Positions 1-11,490 are shown, numbered from the stretch's first letter. The stretch is DNA of 64,000 nt from Haliclystus octoradiatus (GCA_916610825.1 OU744446.1:33027436-33091435), one strand, 5' to 3'. A program made the numbers and translations. The notes: generated from the sequence alone by a model not told the origin.

Positions 1-349
1 CGCTTGAACAATGCGTATACTTATAAATATTTGTTAGTTTTGTTTTTTTATTGTTTAGTATCCTATTTTACACTTGAAGTTAGCACATAACTTCTGTTTA
101 ATAATGTAAAAATCATGGCAACGATTAAGTGGGAAACCATGGTTGGGAGAATACTTATAATTTAATACATTTTAATAATAATAGTGGGATTGCTCCACGC
201 CAGTTCTTGGTATAGTGCTCAATGAAATTAAAGCAGAGATTTTATAAATTGAAAGTCTAAAAGGAAACATGCTAGAATTACGCTACTTCAAATTTCACAT
301 CAGAAGGTGATCATATGGCGATCTATTTCAACTAAGTACAGCGATAGAG

Positions 350-740
350 CAAATAAGAATACCCTTCGCATTCAACTTAGGAACAAGAAGACACAGTTAC
401 TTTTAAATCAAATCATAAATTAAAATCAATCTATAAAACTCCCTTGCAGTGTTTCTATCTGTAGTTCTAGTAAATCACAGCATTTTTGTTTTGTTGATAA
501 GCGGCACGTTACGCATATGATCCTGTATGCGAATAGATCAATAATACTTTAAATCTTCAATATAAATACTGTATTCAGACGTAACCAATGCTCTTTCCGT
601 TTGTTTTCAATCTGTTTTATTTTGTTTTTATTACTTGTCGGGACTTTCCTCGAAAGACGCAGCGTGATTCTATTGAAAATCCGCGCTCGTTCTATTCTCT
701 ACGATGACGTTATTTTCTGAGAATTCAGATAGAATCTTTA
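350..740 (+). promoter_or_regulatory. Duplicated upstream flank of the zinc-finger gene
   Basis: This stretch has no ORF but is conserved, in the same order and orientation, with about 11890-12290, upstream of the second zinc-finger copy. Shared landmarks include the motif GATAAGCGGCACGTTACGCA and a later block ending in a CGCGCTCGTTCTA-type motif. Its place upstream of both zinc-finger copies makes it the likely promoter or first noncoding exon of the ancestral gene. The similarity may also simply mark the limits of the segmental duplication. Confidence 0.45.
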
Positions 741-750
741 GCTGGGCGCA

Positions 751-1115
751 GTGATTATTTGACCGACAATCGCATCCAACATGGATTCAATTGTGCGTGC
801 GCAGACAGTAAATTACGTCATTCATTCGATCAAGTGTTTCACTCTTCCCAGGGTTAGGGTATGTAGTGTCGGGGGTTAGGGTCCGACCACATGATAACCA
901 CCCGATCAAGTTTGAATTCGTTTCTGCTTCATCAGCTTTTGCCAGCATAGCTCATTCGGAGCTCAAATCACGCTGCTTCAATCCCAGGTCGTTCCAAATT
1001 TTTAATTTTTTTTTATTAGTTATATTCCAAAATATTTATTTATAAGTTACTGCTAGTTCATAATACGCATGCATTGCTATCCGTAATGACTGCGACTGCA
1101 GGTCCAATTGTCACA
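751..1115 (-). mobile_element. TIR element with tRNA-like core and TTAGGG-like motifs (copy A)
   Basis: The ends read GTGATTATTTGACCGAC on the left and GACTGCAGGTCCAATTGTCAC-like on the right, a decayed inverted repeat of the ends of the copy at 14580-15089. The internal order is reversed relative to that copy, so copy A is inserted in the opposite orientation. Inside are GGTTAGGGT motifs (about 853-884) and a tRNA-like segment at about 938-1000 with box-A-like TAGCTCATTCGG and box-B-like GCTTCAATCCC. No target duplication could be fixed. Confidence 0.6.
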
Positions 1116-1217
1116 GAGTATCTTTTTGAGTTTCGAGAATGAGATTCGACATTCTTGAATAAAAAGTTTTTCCAGATCTTGATGTTACAGACAATTGATT
1201 GCTGTTTCTCTTTTCAG

Positions 1218-2092
1218 GTCATGAATGCAGTCATTGTTTATTGGTTCTTTCTTCTGAACTATTCTCAAAACAGCATGTTTGTTTATGCAAACAACGTACA
1301 AAACTGCCTTTAAATTGCATTGCACCAGAGAAAGACAGCTTCACAGATAATATCGGGATGTCGGCTGTTTGCTCTAACAATACAGCAAACTACAGAAGAA
1401 CTGAAGCAACTAGGTTTCAACCTGATAAATGTGAAAGATGTAAGAAAGAAATCACTTCTAAGGCTAGCTTAATTGTTCACAAGAGAATTCATATTGGAAA
1501 AAATAGTTTTACGCAGTCAGATAAATTATACGCTCGAAAGACATTCCACAACCATGAAAAACCTCATAAATGTGATCACTGCGATAAAGAATTCACATTA
1601 AAATTTACTTTAGCTGCACATGAACGAATCCATAAGGGAAAAAGACCTACTGTAAATGGAAATTGTAATAAACGGCTTGCCCAGGCAACTAATTTGAAGA
1701 CGCAGAAAGAAAGCCATAGTAATGAAAAACCTCATAAATGTGATCAATGCGATAAAGAATTCACATTAAAATGTACTTTAACTGCACATAAACGAATCCA
1801 TAGTGGAAAAAGACCTACTGTAAATGAAAATTGTGATAAACGGCTTGCCCAGGCAACTAATTTGAAGACGCAAGAAGAAAGCCATAGTAATGAAAAACCT
1901 CATAAATGTGATCAATGCGATAAAGAATTCACATTAAAATGTACTTTAACTGCTCATCAGAGAATCCATAGCGGAGAAAAACCTTTTGTAAATGAAAATT
2001 GTGATAAACGGTTTGCCCAGGCAACTAATTTGAAGACGCAGAAAGAAAGCCATAGTAACAAAAAACTTCATAAAATGTTATCAATGCGATAA
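1218..2092 (+). CDS. C2H2 zinc-finger protein, 3' coding exon (partial, decaying)
   Basis: A splice acceptor (CTCTTTTCAG) ends at 1217 and the frame is open from there to a stop at 2090-2092. The first in-frame ATG is at 1358, so translation starts there or in an upstream exon I cannot see. The frame encodes one finger (CERC..HKRIH), then repeated two-finger units of 56 residues (168 bp) at about 1555, 1723 and 1891. In each unit one finger is intact (CDxCDKEF..H..RIH) and its partner has lost its first Cys and a His (VNENCDKR..). The frame ends when an extra A near 2073 shifts it relative to the sister fingers, and further fingers follow in another frame. The likely role was DNA binding, as for other poly-C2H2 proteins. 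It may still be expressed as a short product. Confidence 0.6.
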
Positions 2093-3165
2093 AGAATTCT
2101 CTAGAAAAGGTAACTTAACTGAACATAAATGCTTGTGCTTGTGATAAATGTGATAAACGGTTTGCCCTGGCATCTAATTTGAATACACATAGAAAAATCC
2201 ATACTAATGAAAAACCTCTTAAATGTGATCAATGCGATAAAGAATTCTCTAGAAAAGATCATTTAACTGCACATAAACGAATTCATAGTGGTGAAAGACC
2301 TTATGCTTGTAAAAAGTGTGATAAACGGTTTTCCCAGGCATCTAATCTAAATACCCATAAGAAAGTCCATTCTAATGAAAAACCTTACAAATGTGATCAG
2401 TGCGATAAAGAATTCTCTAGAAAAGGTAATTTAGCCTTGCACATGCGAATTCATACTGGAGAAAAACCTTACAAATGTGATATATGCAACAAAGATTTTA
2501 CTCGATTGGGCGGTTCAAGTATTCACAAGTTATACCATCGTAATGAAAGAGCCTATGAATGTGATTTATGCGATAAAAAATGTAGGACCAACTATCTACT
2601 AACTTTACATAAACGTTTTATTCATACTGGAGAATAACCTTACAAATGTAAAGAATGGGGAAAAGGTTTCAATCGACCGGATTATTTGCATATACACGAA
2701 ATATCCCCTAAAAAAACCAAACTTTCAAATGTGATATATGCAATAAAGACATTACTACTTCTAAATACTCAACTCTCCACTAACGATTCCATACTGGAGA
2801 AAGACATGCAACGATGGTTTTACCCGATTGAGTATTTTATATTCGCACAAATTATACCATTGTAATGAAAGAACTTATAAATGTGATTTATGCGCTAAAA
2901 AAATTATAACTAGCCGTCTGCTATATAGGTGAACATAAACGTATTCATGCTGGCGAAAAACCTTACTAATGTAAAGAATGTGGAAAGGGTTTTACTCGGT
3001 CGAGTTATTTGCATAGACATGAAACATTTCATGAAAAAGGAAAATTTTTCAAATGTGAGAAATATAACAACGGTTTTACAGCTAAGAGTAATTTAATTAT
3101 CCATATACGAATCCACACTGAAAAGGCCTTATGCATGCGATAAATGTGAAAAAATTTTACTCAGA
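2093..3165 (+). pseudogene. Downstream remnant of the C2H2 zinc-finger array
   Basis: Finger-coding sequence continues for about 1 kb beyond the stop of the preceding frame. An open stretch at 2179-2637 has five good fingers with TGEKP-type linkers (CDQCDKEF, CKKCDKRF, CDQCDKEF, CDICNKDF, CDLCDKK). It has no suitable start codon and ends where a Lys codon of the linker TGEKPYKC has become TAA. Beyond it are worn fingers in shifting frames, for example one with Cys to Trp (CKEWGKGF) and a last recognisable one near 3050-3120. Together with 1218-2092 this was once a single array of about 16-18 fingers. Confidence 0.7.
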
Positions 3166-3363
3166 TGATATCATAATAACAAAGGAATTTAGAATTGTAC
3201 AATATTTAAGAATGAATTTACTTATATTTATTAGACTATCGCACTCATCAATAGATTCATACTTATGGTTATATACAGTTGTTAAGCTTGTGACTGACAA
3301 TTCTATCACGCCGCTGCATGCAGATATACACAAATTGTATCGTTTTATAGATAATTAATCCAC

Positions 3364-3480
3364 CTTGCAAATGATTTAACTTCAGTTTGTATAACCCAGT
3401 TGGCAATTGAAATGTAAAAGTTCCTGGTTTGTCATCCTTGGATTCGACAATGATAGGAGATGGTGTGGCCTTCACAAAGT
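3364..3480 (-). CDS. Unrecognised gene, downstream exon (second of two)
   Basis: On the minus strand an acceptor (TTTTGTTCTAG) precedes 3480, and the open frame reads NFVKATPSPIIVESKDDK and onward to LYKLKLNHLQGG, ending at a weak donor (GCAAG|GTGGAT) near 3364. Its phase (1) matches the donor of the exon at 3796-4065, so the two join cleanly. No family is recognised. Any further exons downstream would run into the zinc-finger array on the other strand and none was found, so the gene may be truncated. Confidence 0.35.
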
Positions 3481-3795
3481 CTAGAACAAAATATATACAA
3501 TTTGTAATACATTTCTTCTAAATTATACATTTTAATTAAGAAAAGATTGAATGTCTAAATATAACCTTGATCAGCTACTTTCAAACACAAAGGAATGTGA
3601 GCCATGTTAAAAGAGTGGGCTACGGATACTTCTCATATCGAAATTCTCTTAATTAGAATTATGGTGATGATTATTTTAATATCTTCTGCAAAATTTCTAC
3701 TGCTTTCCGTAGCGTTAGCGTTGCCATAGTAATAGGATTAACAAATGAAAATAAAAATAAAATATTTGACAGTTGATAATGGCATTGTAACTCAC

Positions 3796-4065
3796 TTTCA
3801 ATTTTTTCATAATATATGGAATCTTCTTTCTTAACTAAAGTTCTTTCTCCTTCCAAATCTTCACTAACTTTCTTTGCAAATAATTGACATGTTACGTTTC
3901 TGTGATTAACACCAACAACATTCATTGATTTAGCTTTCGCTTCTGCAATAAATCTCATTGAACATCTTCCCATTGAAGTATTTGTATAAGTTTCAAATGC
4001 ATTTCCAGTGTAGAATTTCCCTTCGTTGGACTCAAGATATTCACCATCGGTTTTTGGTAAGGAAA
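3796..4065 (-). CDS. Unrecognised gene, upstream exon (possibly PAN/Apple-like)
   Basis: A minus-strand exon is bounded by an acceptor (CCTGTCAG, exon from 4065) and a consensus donor (GAAA|GTGAGT, exon end 3796). It encodes SLPKTDGEYLESNEGKFYTG, then a stretch with two cysteines (GRCSMRF.. and NVTCQLFAK), then SIYYEKIE. The spacing of Cys, the VNHRN segment and the closing YYEKI are loosely like the end of a PAN/Apple-type extracellular domain, but the fit is weak. It joins in phase to 3364-3480. Coding status is supported by the splice signals and the protein-like composition only. Confidence 0.4.
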
Positions 4066-4139
4066 CTGACAGGTTGGGTCTCCTTTACATGATTGCAAAT
4101 TACAAACGAGAGAAAAAAAAATCAATTTCTGTATCAACA

Positions 4140-4600
4140 CGATGATGAGTCCGCCCATATTGCTTGATGGATTTAAACCGAATAGTTCGGTTACTAAAAC
4201 ACACAATCTGCTACAAAAACATTTGTTGTGAATAAAGGCCTATTGTCAGATACATAGTAATGTAACCCGCAACAAATGGACAGCTTTATTGTAATGATGC
4301 TGTTATAGTGATCTATTAAAAGGCCCCAAACCCGTGCCAAACGCAGGTCGCAAGCCGAACCCCGAAAGAACGTTGACATGACCACGAAACACTGCTGCTG
4401 TATTACTAAAATATTGTATGACATTCATTGTCCTCCCATATTGCTTGATGTATCTTGATCCGATAGCATGATTACTGAAACACCTTCTACTCCCAAAACA
4501 CGTTTGCAACCTCAATAATATAAGGTGTCGGCCATAGTAAAGCAAACCGCTACAATTATATATGCATGCGCTGTTACACGATCTATATCTCACGAACAAA
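4140..4600. repeat. Diverged tandem duplication, about 280-bp period
   Basis: The segment from CCGCCCATATTGCTTGATGG (near 4147) recurs from TCCCATATTGCTTGATGTAT (near 4433). Later parts also match (GGCCTATTGTCAGA.. against GGTGTCGGCCATAG.., then CCCGCAAC against CCGCTAC). Minus-strand ORFs over this area are broken and not convincing as genes. Confidence 0.5.
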
Positions 4601-5089
4601 CCCTTGCTATTTTGTGCTTTAGCTAGTAGCCTGCTTGCAGACATTCCGGGTGGCAATTTGGCAGAAACAGTGTAGTACGTTCTAGCCTAGCTCAACAACC
4701 CCTATACGAAACGGCCGCAGGTAAGATGAAATACAGGGGCATGTGACACAGGTCTACATCTATACATCCATGCAGCCATTATGGATCCCGCGTCGTTGAT
4801 ACTATTGCCTGTGTGAGATATAAGTCAACAATTGTCCTCACTCGACCTTACTATTAAAAAATAGCTCAGCTACGCTCGGACTCATGGTGAATAATATCAT
4901 AATCAAAATAAACCAATTGAAATCAAATTCAATAGAATATCAAATCAATCAAATCATCATGCAAAAAAAATAAATCAATCCAATCGAATGATATAAAAAT
5001 CAGATCAAACAAAAAAATCAACTTCAATCAAATAAAATAAAATAAATTGTAACAGTATCCAAATAATATAATAATATAAAGAAAAATAT

Positions 5090-5240
5090 ATCCGAATAAT
5101 AAATCAAAGAAAAAAGAAAAAACGTTAATGCAAACCGATGGGATTGAGCCCCAGGCCCCGCGCTCCTTGTACAGACGCTCCACCACCAGACCATACCAAG
5201 ATAGAATAAACGATGTGATTTTCACTACTTATAATACAGG
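5090..5240 (-). mobile_element. tRNA-derived SINE, family 1 (copy 1)
   Basis: On the minus strand a leader ending CTATCTTGGTATGG runs into a tRNA-like body with box-A-like TGGTGGAGCG and box-B-like GGGCTCAATCCCATC. The same unit, same orientation, is found at 10240-10372. The sequence at 4880-5090 beyond it is low-complexity AATCAA-type DNA. Confidence 0.6.
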
Positions 5241-5583
5241 TGTGAGTTGTAAACGACGTGCGAAATTGTCTCTTCTTAAGCTGAGTAGAATTAAAACATT
5301 TTTATAAACCAGATAAAACCATGACGACTGGCTTAGCAGTTTGATGCAATAAAGAGCTTCAGAAAACAATACAAATAATAAATATATAATACTGTCTTAT
5401 CTAAGCCCCCAAACAAATGATGAATTGTCGGTTTAATATTTCTCATGGTCAAAACACAACAAAAATTATCTTCGAAGTTTCACCTCAAGTAGTGATGTTC
5501 CAGAACGATTAGAACCTTTCATTAACCATTTCAAATGACGAGAAGAAGTAAACAATCATGTGTTCTACCGATGAAGAGATAAT

Positions 5584-5780
5584 TGTTGAGCTTAGTAATC
5601 AGTTACGGACTCGTTATGGTGTAAAATAGTATTATTGTAAATACGAGGCTGTATCACCACGTAGTTGTAAACATCCATCATGGAATTACACGCGCGTCTC
5701 TCGTGATGAATTAAATCTGTATCATCCTTGTATCTTAGAAATCTCTTGTTTGTCTCCACGATTATTCCGCAATGTCAACA
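5584..5780 (+). repeat. Copia 5' LTR
   Basis: This 197-bp direct repeat is identical to 9704-9900 except one base near its start. It starts TGTTGAG and ends TGTCAACA. The presumed gag start codon lies inside the last nine bases of the LTR (5772), an arrangement that makes LTR and coding region overlap. Confidence 0.95.
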
Positions 5781-5794
5781 GGTTATGGGCCCAG
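5781..5794 (+). other. Copia primer-binding site, complementary to internal tRNA-iMet
   Basis: Directly after the 5' LTR is GGTTATGGGCCCAG. This is complementary to the anticodon arm of eukaryotic initiator tRNA-Met (CTGGGCCCATAACC), not to its 3' end. Priming from an internal fragment of initiator tRNA is the known habit of Drosophila Copia and relatives. Confidence 0.85.
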
Positions 5795-8700
5795 AAGACG
5801 AATCTATTTCGATGGAGACGCCGATGGTTACGCTATATGGGAGACACGCTTCTTGAACTATCTGTACACACAAGATAAACACAATTACGAAGCAATTCTG
5901 CCGAAGGAACAAACCGAAGATGATGAAACAAAACAAGAAAGACACAAGGAAAAGAACAGAGCGGCATACGCCGAACTCGTACAAGTGCTGGGCGAACGCT
6001 CTTTACAACTGGTTATGAACAACGCTAACAACGACGGTCGGAAAGCTTTAACCATACTTCGTAGCCATTTTGCAAGTACCGAAAAACCCAGAGTACTGAC
6101 ATTATACACAGAACTAACGACGTTGCAGATGGGCCAAGAAGAGGACGTCACTGACTACCTTTTAAGAGGCGAAAAAGCATCAACAGGACTCAGACTCGCA
6201 GGTGAGAATATCAGCGATAATCTTGTCATTGCAATGATGTTGAAAGGCCTGCCAGAAAGCTACAGCTCGTTTGTTGTTGTACATACACAACTTGATAAGG
6301 TTAAAACCTTGGCCGAATTCAAGGCTGTACTGCGAAATTTTGCTGACATTACAATGGCACGACCTATGTCACAACAACAAGGTGCTACAGCCATGTCCAT
6401 GAAAGGGTCTGAGAATATTCCCAAACGACAACAACAGTCACAGTGTTTGTCATGTGGAAAGCAAGGTCACAGTTCCAAGCAATGTACCTCCAAAGAAAGA
6501 TTGAAATGCAACTATTGCAATAAACCTGGTCACATAGAGAGCGTATGCTTCCTGAAAAAGAAAGCCGGACAGTTGAAAAGTGTAGCAAATAGTGTGTCAT
6601 TCTCCTTTACAACGATAACAGAAAACATTGGTGCTGTACGATCACACCAAAAGCAACAGCTACTTGTCGATTGCGGAGCAACATGTCACATCGTTAACGA
6701 CGCGAGCAAAATGGTGGACTATGACAATTCGTTTGACCCAACCAGACACTACATTGAGCTGGCGAATGGCAGCAGGAGCAACACTATTGCAAGTGCCAAA
6801 GGGACTGCCAAGTACTCGGTCGTGACTTCCGACGGCAGATGTGTGGATATACTATTAAAGATTGCTCTACTAGCCCCGTCATTCCCGACTAGTCTGTTCT
6901 CTGTACGAGCTGCTACAGATGCTGATGCAAGACTCACTTTCCACAAAACTGGTGCTTAACTTGAGTCAAACAGCGTAAAGTTCAACCTAGTCAAGCAAGA
7001 TCGTCTATACTATATGCCCACAGTCGTTAACAAATTGGCTTGTGTAACGAAAAGCCTCGATGACTGGCACCATGTCCTGGGACACATGAATCACGCAGAC
7101 ATACAGAAACTCGAGTCTATGACAACAGGGATGAAATCTCACCAACAAAGACCCAGAAAACATGCAAAATTTGCCTCGAAAATAATATCACTAGGCTACC
7201 CAAAAGTTGTGATGAGAAGATAACACTTGCTACAAAGCCACTGCAACGGGTACACTCTGATCTGAGTGGAGCAATTGAGCCTGTATCTCGAGAAGGGTAC
7301 CAATATGTTAGCAACTTTGTTGATGAGTGTTCTGGAATGCTATTCATTTATCCCCTACGGTCCAAAGATGAGGCACATCAGGCACTGAAACAATTCCTCG
7401 CGGACGTTGCACCAATTGGAAAAGTCTTGGAATTACACAGCGACAATGGTGGAGAATTCATTGGCAAGAATTTCAAAAAGGTTCTCACTGATCAAGGAAT
7501 AAAGCAAACGGGACCAGAACCGTATACCCCACACCAAAATGGAAAATCAGAGCGGGCATGGCGGAGCTTATTCGACATGGCTAGGTGCTTACTAAAAGAT
7601 GCAGACCTACACAAAGGGATCTGGCCCTACGCTGTACAACATGCCAGGTATCTGCGCAACAGAAGCTTTCAGCGAAAGCAGGGCAAAACTGCGTACGAGT
7701 TATTCACCGGAAAGCAACCGGATATGAGAAAAGTCCACATGTTTGGCACACCTTGCACATTCTACGTAGAGAGAGCGCGACAAAAGCTTGATCCGAAGGG
7801 CAAGCAAGGCATCTACCTGGGAATAAATCCATTCAACTCCGGTTACTATGTCTTGAACAAGGCAAGTAACAGCATAGTCACATCACGCAACGTCGTTATC
7901 CACGATTCTCCAGCAGATGATAACGAAATCTTCAGCCCACCCCCAACAAATGGGGCAGTGACAGACGATGAGCCAGACAACCAACAGTCTGAAGACAACG
8001 GACAACCGACCACTACAGAAGCTGCCACACCTGGACCTACAAGTACAGCAACAGAAGTCCCACAAGAAAATCAGAGGCAACGAAGAGAGACCCGGATGCC
8101 CAGTAGGTATAAGGATTATGATGTGACTGCCACAGTCAACTATGCCTATGCTGCTGTAGCAACTATGCCTACGTCATACGCCGAAGCTATGGAATGCAAA
8201 GACAGTGACAAATGGAAACGTGCTATGGACGCAGAAATGAAGTCCCTAACAGACAACGAAACTTGGAGTCTGACGACATTGCCTGAAGGGCGGGCGGAGA
8301 CGAAAGGTCGTTGGGTATTTACCATCAAGCAGGGTAAAAAGGCTGATGAAGTTCAATACAAGGCAAGATACGTCGCTAAAGGCTACAGCCAATTATCCGG
8401 TATTGACTACGACGATACCTATTCGCCAACTACTCGCTTCACCTCCATTCGGATGCTCCTGCAAAAGGCAGCAAATGAACAACAACATATTCATCAGATG
8501 GACGTCAAGGGAGCCTACCCCAATGCTCCTATTGACAAGGAGATTTATGTTGAGCAGCCGCCCGGATATGTGAAGACCGACGGAAACCAAGGCAAACTAT
8601 CGTGCAAGTTGAAAAAGTCATTGTATGGTTTGAAACAAAGCGGACGCAACTGGCACAATACACTCACTGACTTCCTGAAATCAGAGAACTTCACGAGAAG

Positions 8701-9703
8701 CAGCATTGACTTCTGTGTGTACAATTACACAGGAACAGATTGCAAACAGGCAACACTGCTATTTTGGGTAGATGACATCCTCATTGCCAGCTCTGATCTA
8801 TCAACAATCGACAGCATCAAAGCATTGTTGAATGGTCGGTTCAGGATGGATGATCGTGGACCTTTGCGCTGGTTTCTCGGCATTGACTTTAAATGGCTTG
8901 AAGATGGCAGATACACGATGAGCCAAGAACACTATGCTGAGACTATTCTTGAAAGATTCGGTATGACGCAAAGCAAACCTACAACAACACCAGCAAACAA
9001 AGACATTTCACTGAAGAAGGCAACCGAACAAGACAACAACACGGACTATCCGTACAGACAGTTGATTGGTAGCCTGATGTACCTGATGATTGGAACACGA
9101 CCAGATATCGGTTGGATCGTCTCAAAGCTGTCGCAATTCCTGGAGTGTCACAATCAAACACACGTCATGGCAGCTAAACGAGTACTGAGATACATTCGAG
9201 GTACTAAGACTAACCACCTTGTCTACAATGCAACAGAAGGTGTATTTACTGGATTCTGCGATTCAGATTGGGCAGGAGACACGGACGACAGGCGATCAAC
9301 GACTGGTTTCGTATTCACCATGGGAGGAACACCAATTAGTTGGAAAACCCGGAAGCAGACGACAGTGGCCCTATCATCTTGTGAAGCCGAATACATTGCT
9401 CTAACAGAGGCGACCAAGGAAATGATCTACTTGAGAGCACTCGCAGAATCAATCAATTTGCTACAACCAGAACTGACGATTATTTACTGCGACAACCAAG
9501 GTGCTCTGAGCCTGGGAGAAGGACAGGCTGGACAGCACGATCGCACGAAACACATCGACATCAAGTACCATTTTATTCAAGAGCAGCTGAACATTGACTA
9601 CAAGTATGTTAGCACTGAAGTCAACCTCGCTGACATCATGACAAAAGCGTTAGGTAAAACACGTCATTACACATGTACCGAGCTCCTCCAGATTGAGAGG
9701 GGG

Positions 9704-9900
9704 TGTTGAGTTTAGTAATCAGTTACGGACTCGTTATGGTGTAAAATAGTATTATTGTAAATACGAGGCTGTATCACCACGTAGTTGTAAACATCCATCA
9801 TGGAATTACACGCGCGTCTCTCGTGATGAATTAAATCTGTATCATCCTTGTATCTTAGAAATCTCTTGTTTGTCTCCACGATTATTCCGCAATGTCAACA
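9704..9900 (+). repeat. Copia 3' LTR
   Basis: This is the second 197-bp LTR, preceded by the polypurine tract GAGAGGGGG and followed by the ATAAT target duplication. One mismatch to the 5' LTR. Confidence 0.95.
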
Positions 9901-10239
9901 ATAATCACGATGTAAACTAATCCAGGAGTATTAGAAAACATTTCATTTAATAATGCAATTGTAATCTCGCTAAGCTGCGAGTCGGCCATCATGGCGGGCA
10001 ATGGGAAAAAATTTAAGTCAAATCCAGCTAAAAATTTGGAATAATCACACAGCTTGCCCATTGTATTTTTAACAATGAAATTGTGTTTCTTGCGCAATCG
10101 TTTTTTGTTCGACCTTTGTTAGCACGCAAAGCAGTATGTTGAACGTTATTTCAAAAGAACAATAGATTTAATCAAAAATGAAATGAAAACGTTTCCACCA
10201 TGACAGCATAGATTCAAGGTCACTTACGTAACCATGAGT

Positions 10240-10372
10240 CAAAAATAAAAAAATGTGAAGGTTGACCGATGGGATTGAACCCCAGAGATCCCATGCGCCT
10301 GATGCAGACGCTCCACCACTATACCATACCAAGATAGAATAGACGAAGTGATTTTCACTACTTACAATACAG
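10240..10372 (-). mobile_element. tRNA-derived SINE, family 1 (copy 2)
   Basis: The minus strand reads GGTATAGTGGTGGAGCGTCT (box-A-like) and GGGGTTCAATCCCATC (box-B-like), with a 5' leader shared with the copy at 5090-5240. The pure AAATG tract begins about 20 bp from its leader end. Confidence 0.65.
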
Positions 10373-10395
10373 GTTTAGATTAATAGATTTAGTCA

Positions 10396-10720
10396 AAATG
10401 AAATGAAATGAAATGAAATGAAATGAAATGAAATGAAATGAAATGAAATGAAATGAAATGAAATGAAATGAAATGAAATGAAATGAAATGAAATGAAATG
10501 AAATGAAATGAAATGAAATGAAATGAAATGAAATGAAATGAAATGAAATGAAATGAAATGAAATGAAATGAAATGAAATGAAATGAAATGAAATGAAATG
10601 AAATGAAATGAAATGAAATGAAATGAAATGAAATGAAATGAAATGAAATGAAATGAAATGAAATGAAATGAAATGAAATGAAATGAAATGAAATGAAATG
10701 AAATGAAATGAAATGAAATC
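10396..10720. repeat. (AAATG)n microsatellite, about 65 perfect units
   Basis: AAATG repeats run without a visible interruption for about 325 bp. Long FHFIS-repeat ORFs on the minus strand are artefacts of the 5-bp period. The neighbouring 10721-11130 is plain AT-rich DNA in which I see nothing. Confidence 0.98.
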
Positions 10721-11143
10721 ATTGACATCGTTCTTATTTATATTGTCTTTTATCAAAAATACATTTTTCTAAATGGATTTAATATGCTAATTTAGCTAGC
10801 TATGTTATCAGAATAATGTTAACAAACATAAAACTTGTTCGGAATAGTGACAACAAATATCAAGAAACCATGTGGTGTGACAGACATTGATGTTTCATTC
10901 ATAAGTTTACTAAATTAAAATACAACTAAATACAAATATTACACATTAAATAACATTCAAAACATATATCGACACATTATGATTAATTACAATTACAAAC
11001 AAATTACTTGCATCGATGGCTATTCTCAGCGGTATTTATAAATATAGCCAACATGATTATTTCTGTTAATGCAGTGTTTTCATTTCAATTTATACGTTAT
11101 AACTCATCTTCTCTCTTTCTACAACCAGCCATTTGCATTACAG

Positions 11144-11490
11144 GCGAGGATTAGCTCAGATGGCAGAGCAAGCGAACTTCAGATCGGATCATATCTGATC
11201 GACTATGGTTCAGATCCCCCGAAGGCCATTTCAGCCTTGATTTTATCTAAAACATCAAATGAGTACCATCTGAGGATGTCGGATTGCATTGTGAGTAGCT
11301 GCTGCGCATCGTTGCGCATTGACAATCGAGACCTATCTGCCATGAAACCTGTTGAAATTGATCTACAGTGTTGCGGATTAGATCAGTGAAGAGCGTTTAA
11401 AATCATTGCTCTCAGCGAAAAGAGCCACTCCTCTAGAAATAGAAGAGTGGCACATATGCCTTCGGTAAGGTGACATCGTCTACATTACTA
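11144..11490 (+). mobile_element. tRNA-derived SINE, family 2 (copy 1)
   Basis: The head contains box-A-like TTAGCTCAGATGGCAGAG and box-B-like GGTTCAGATCC. It is followed by a body of about 260 bp that matches 59966-60343 closely throughout (for example GCATTGTGAGTAGCTGC and AAGAGCCACTC). A weak target duplication (ATTTGCATTACAG / TTATGTATTACAG) flanks it. The open frame across it is not a gene. Confidence 0.8.

Larger units (their letters stand above)
5584..9900 (+). mobile_element. Copia (Ty1/copia superfamily) LTR retrotransposon
   Basis: A 4,317-bp element of the Ty1/copia superfamily, bounded by 197-bp LTRs beginning TGTTGAG and ending TGTCAACA, with a 5-bp target duplication ATAAT on both sides (5579-5583, 9901-9905). 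Parts in copia order: gag (about 5.8-6.5 kb) with two CCHC zinc knuckles (about 6.44-6.55 kb), protease (LLVDCGATCHI, about 6.66 kb), integrase with the HH-CC region and DDE core (about 7.0-8.0 kb), reverse transcriptase with the WVDDIL catalytic box (about 8.2-9.1 kb), RNase H (about 9.2-9.7 kb) and a purine tract GAGAGGGGG before the 3' LTR. The LTRs differ at one site in 197, so it inserted recently. The coding part is nearly whole but interrupted about twice, so this copy is probably defective. Confidence 0.97.

Noticed and set aside
4303-4656. 117-residue minus-strand ORF
   Set aside because: It overlaps a diverged tandem duplication whose other unit is not open, and it shows no domain.
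10358-10756. Long open frames coding for repeated FHFIS on the minus strand
   Set aside because: They are a by-product of the pure 5-bp AAATG repeat, which leaves all frames of one strand open.
11069-11389. 106-residue ORF and possible tRNA gene
   Set aside because: The sequence is the head and body of a tRNA-derived SINE. It is repeated at 59966-60343, and the tRNA-like part has lost a proper cloverleaf.
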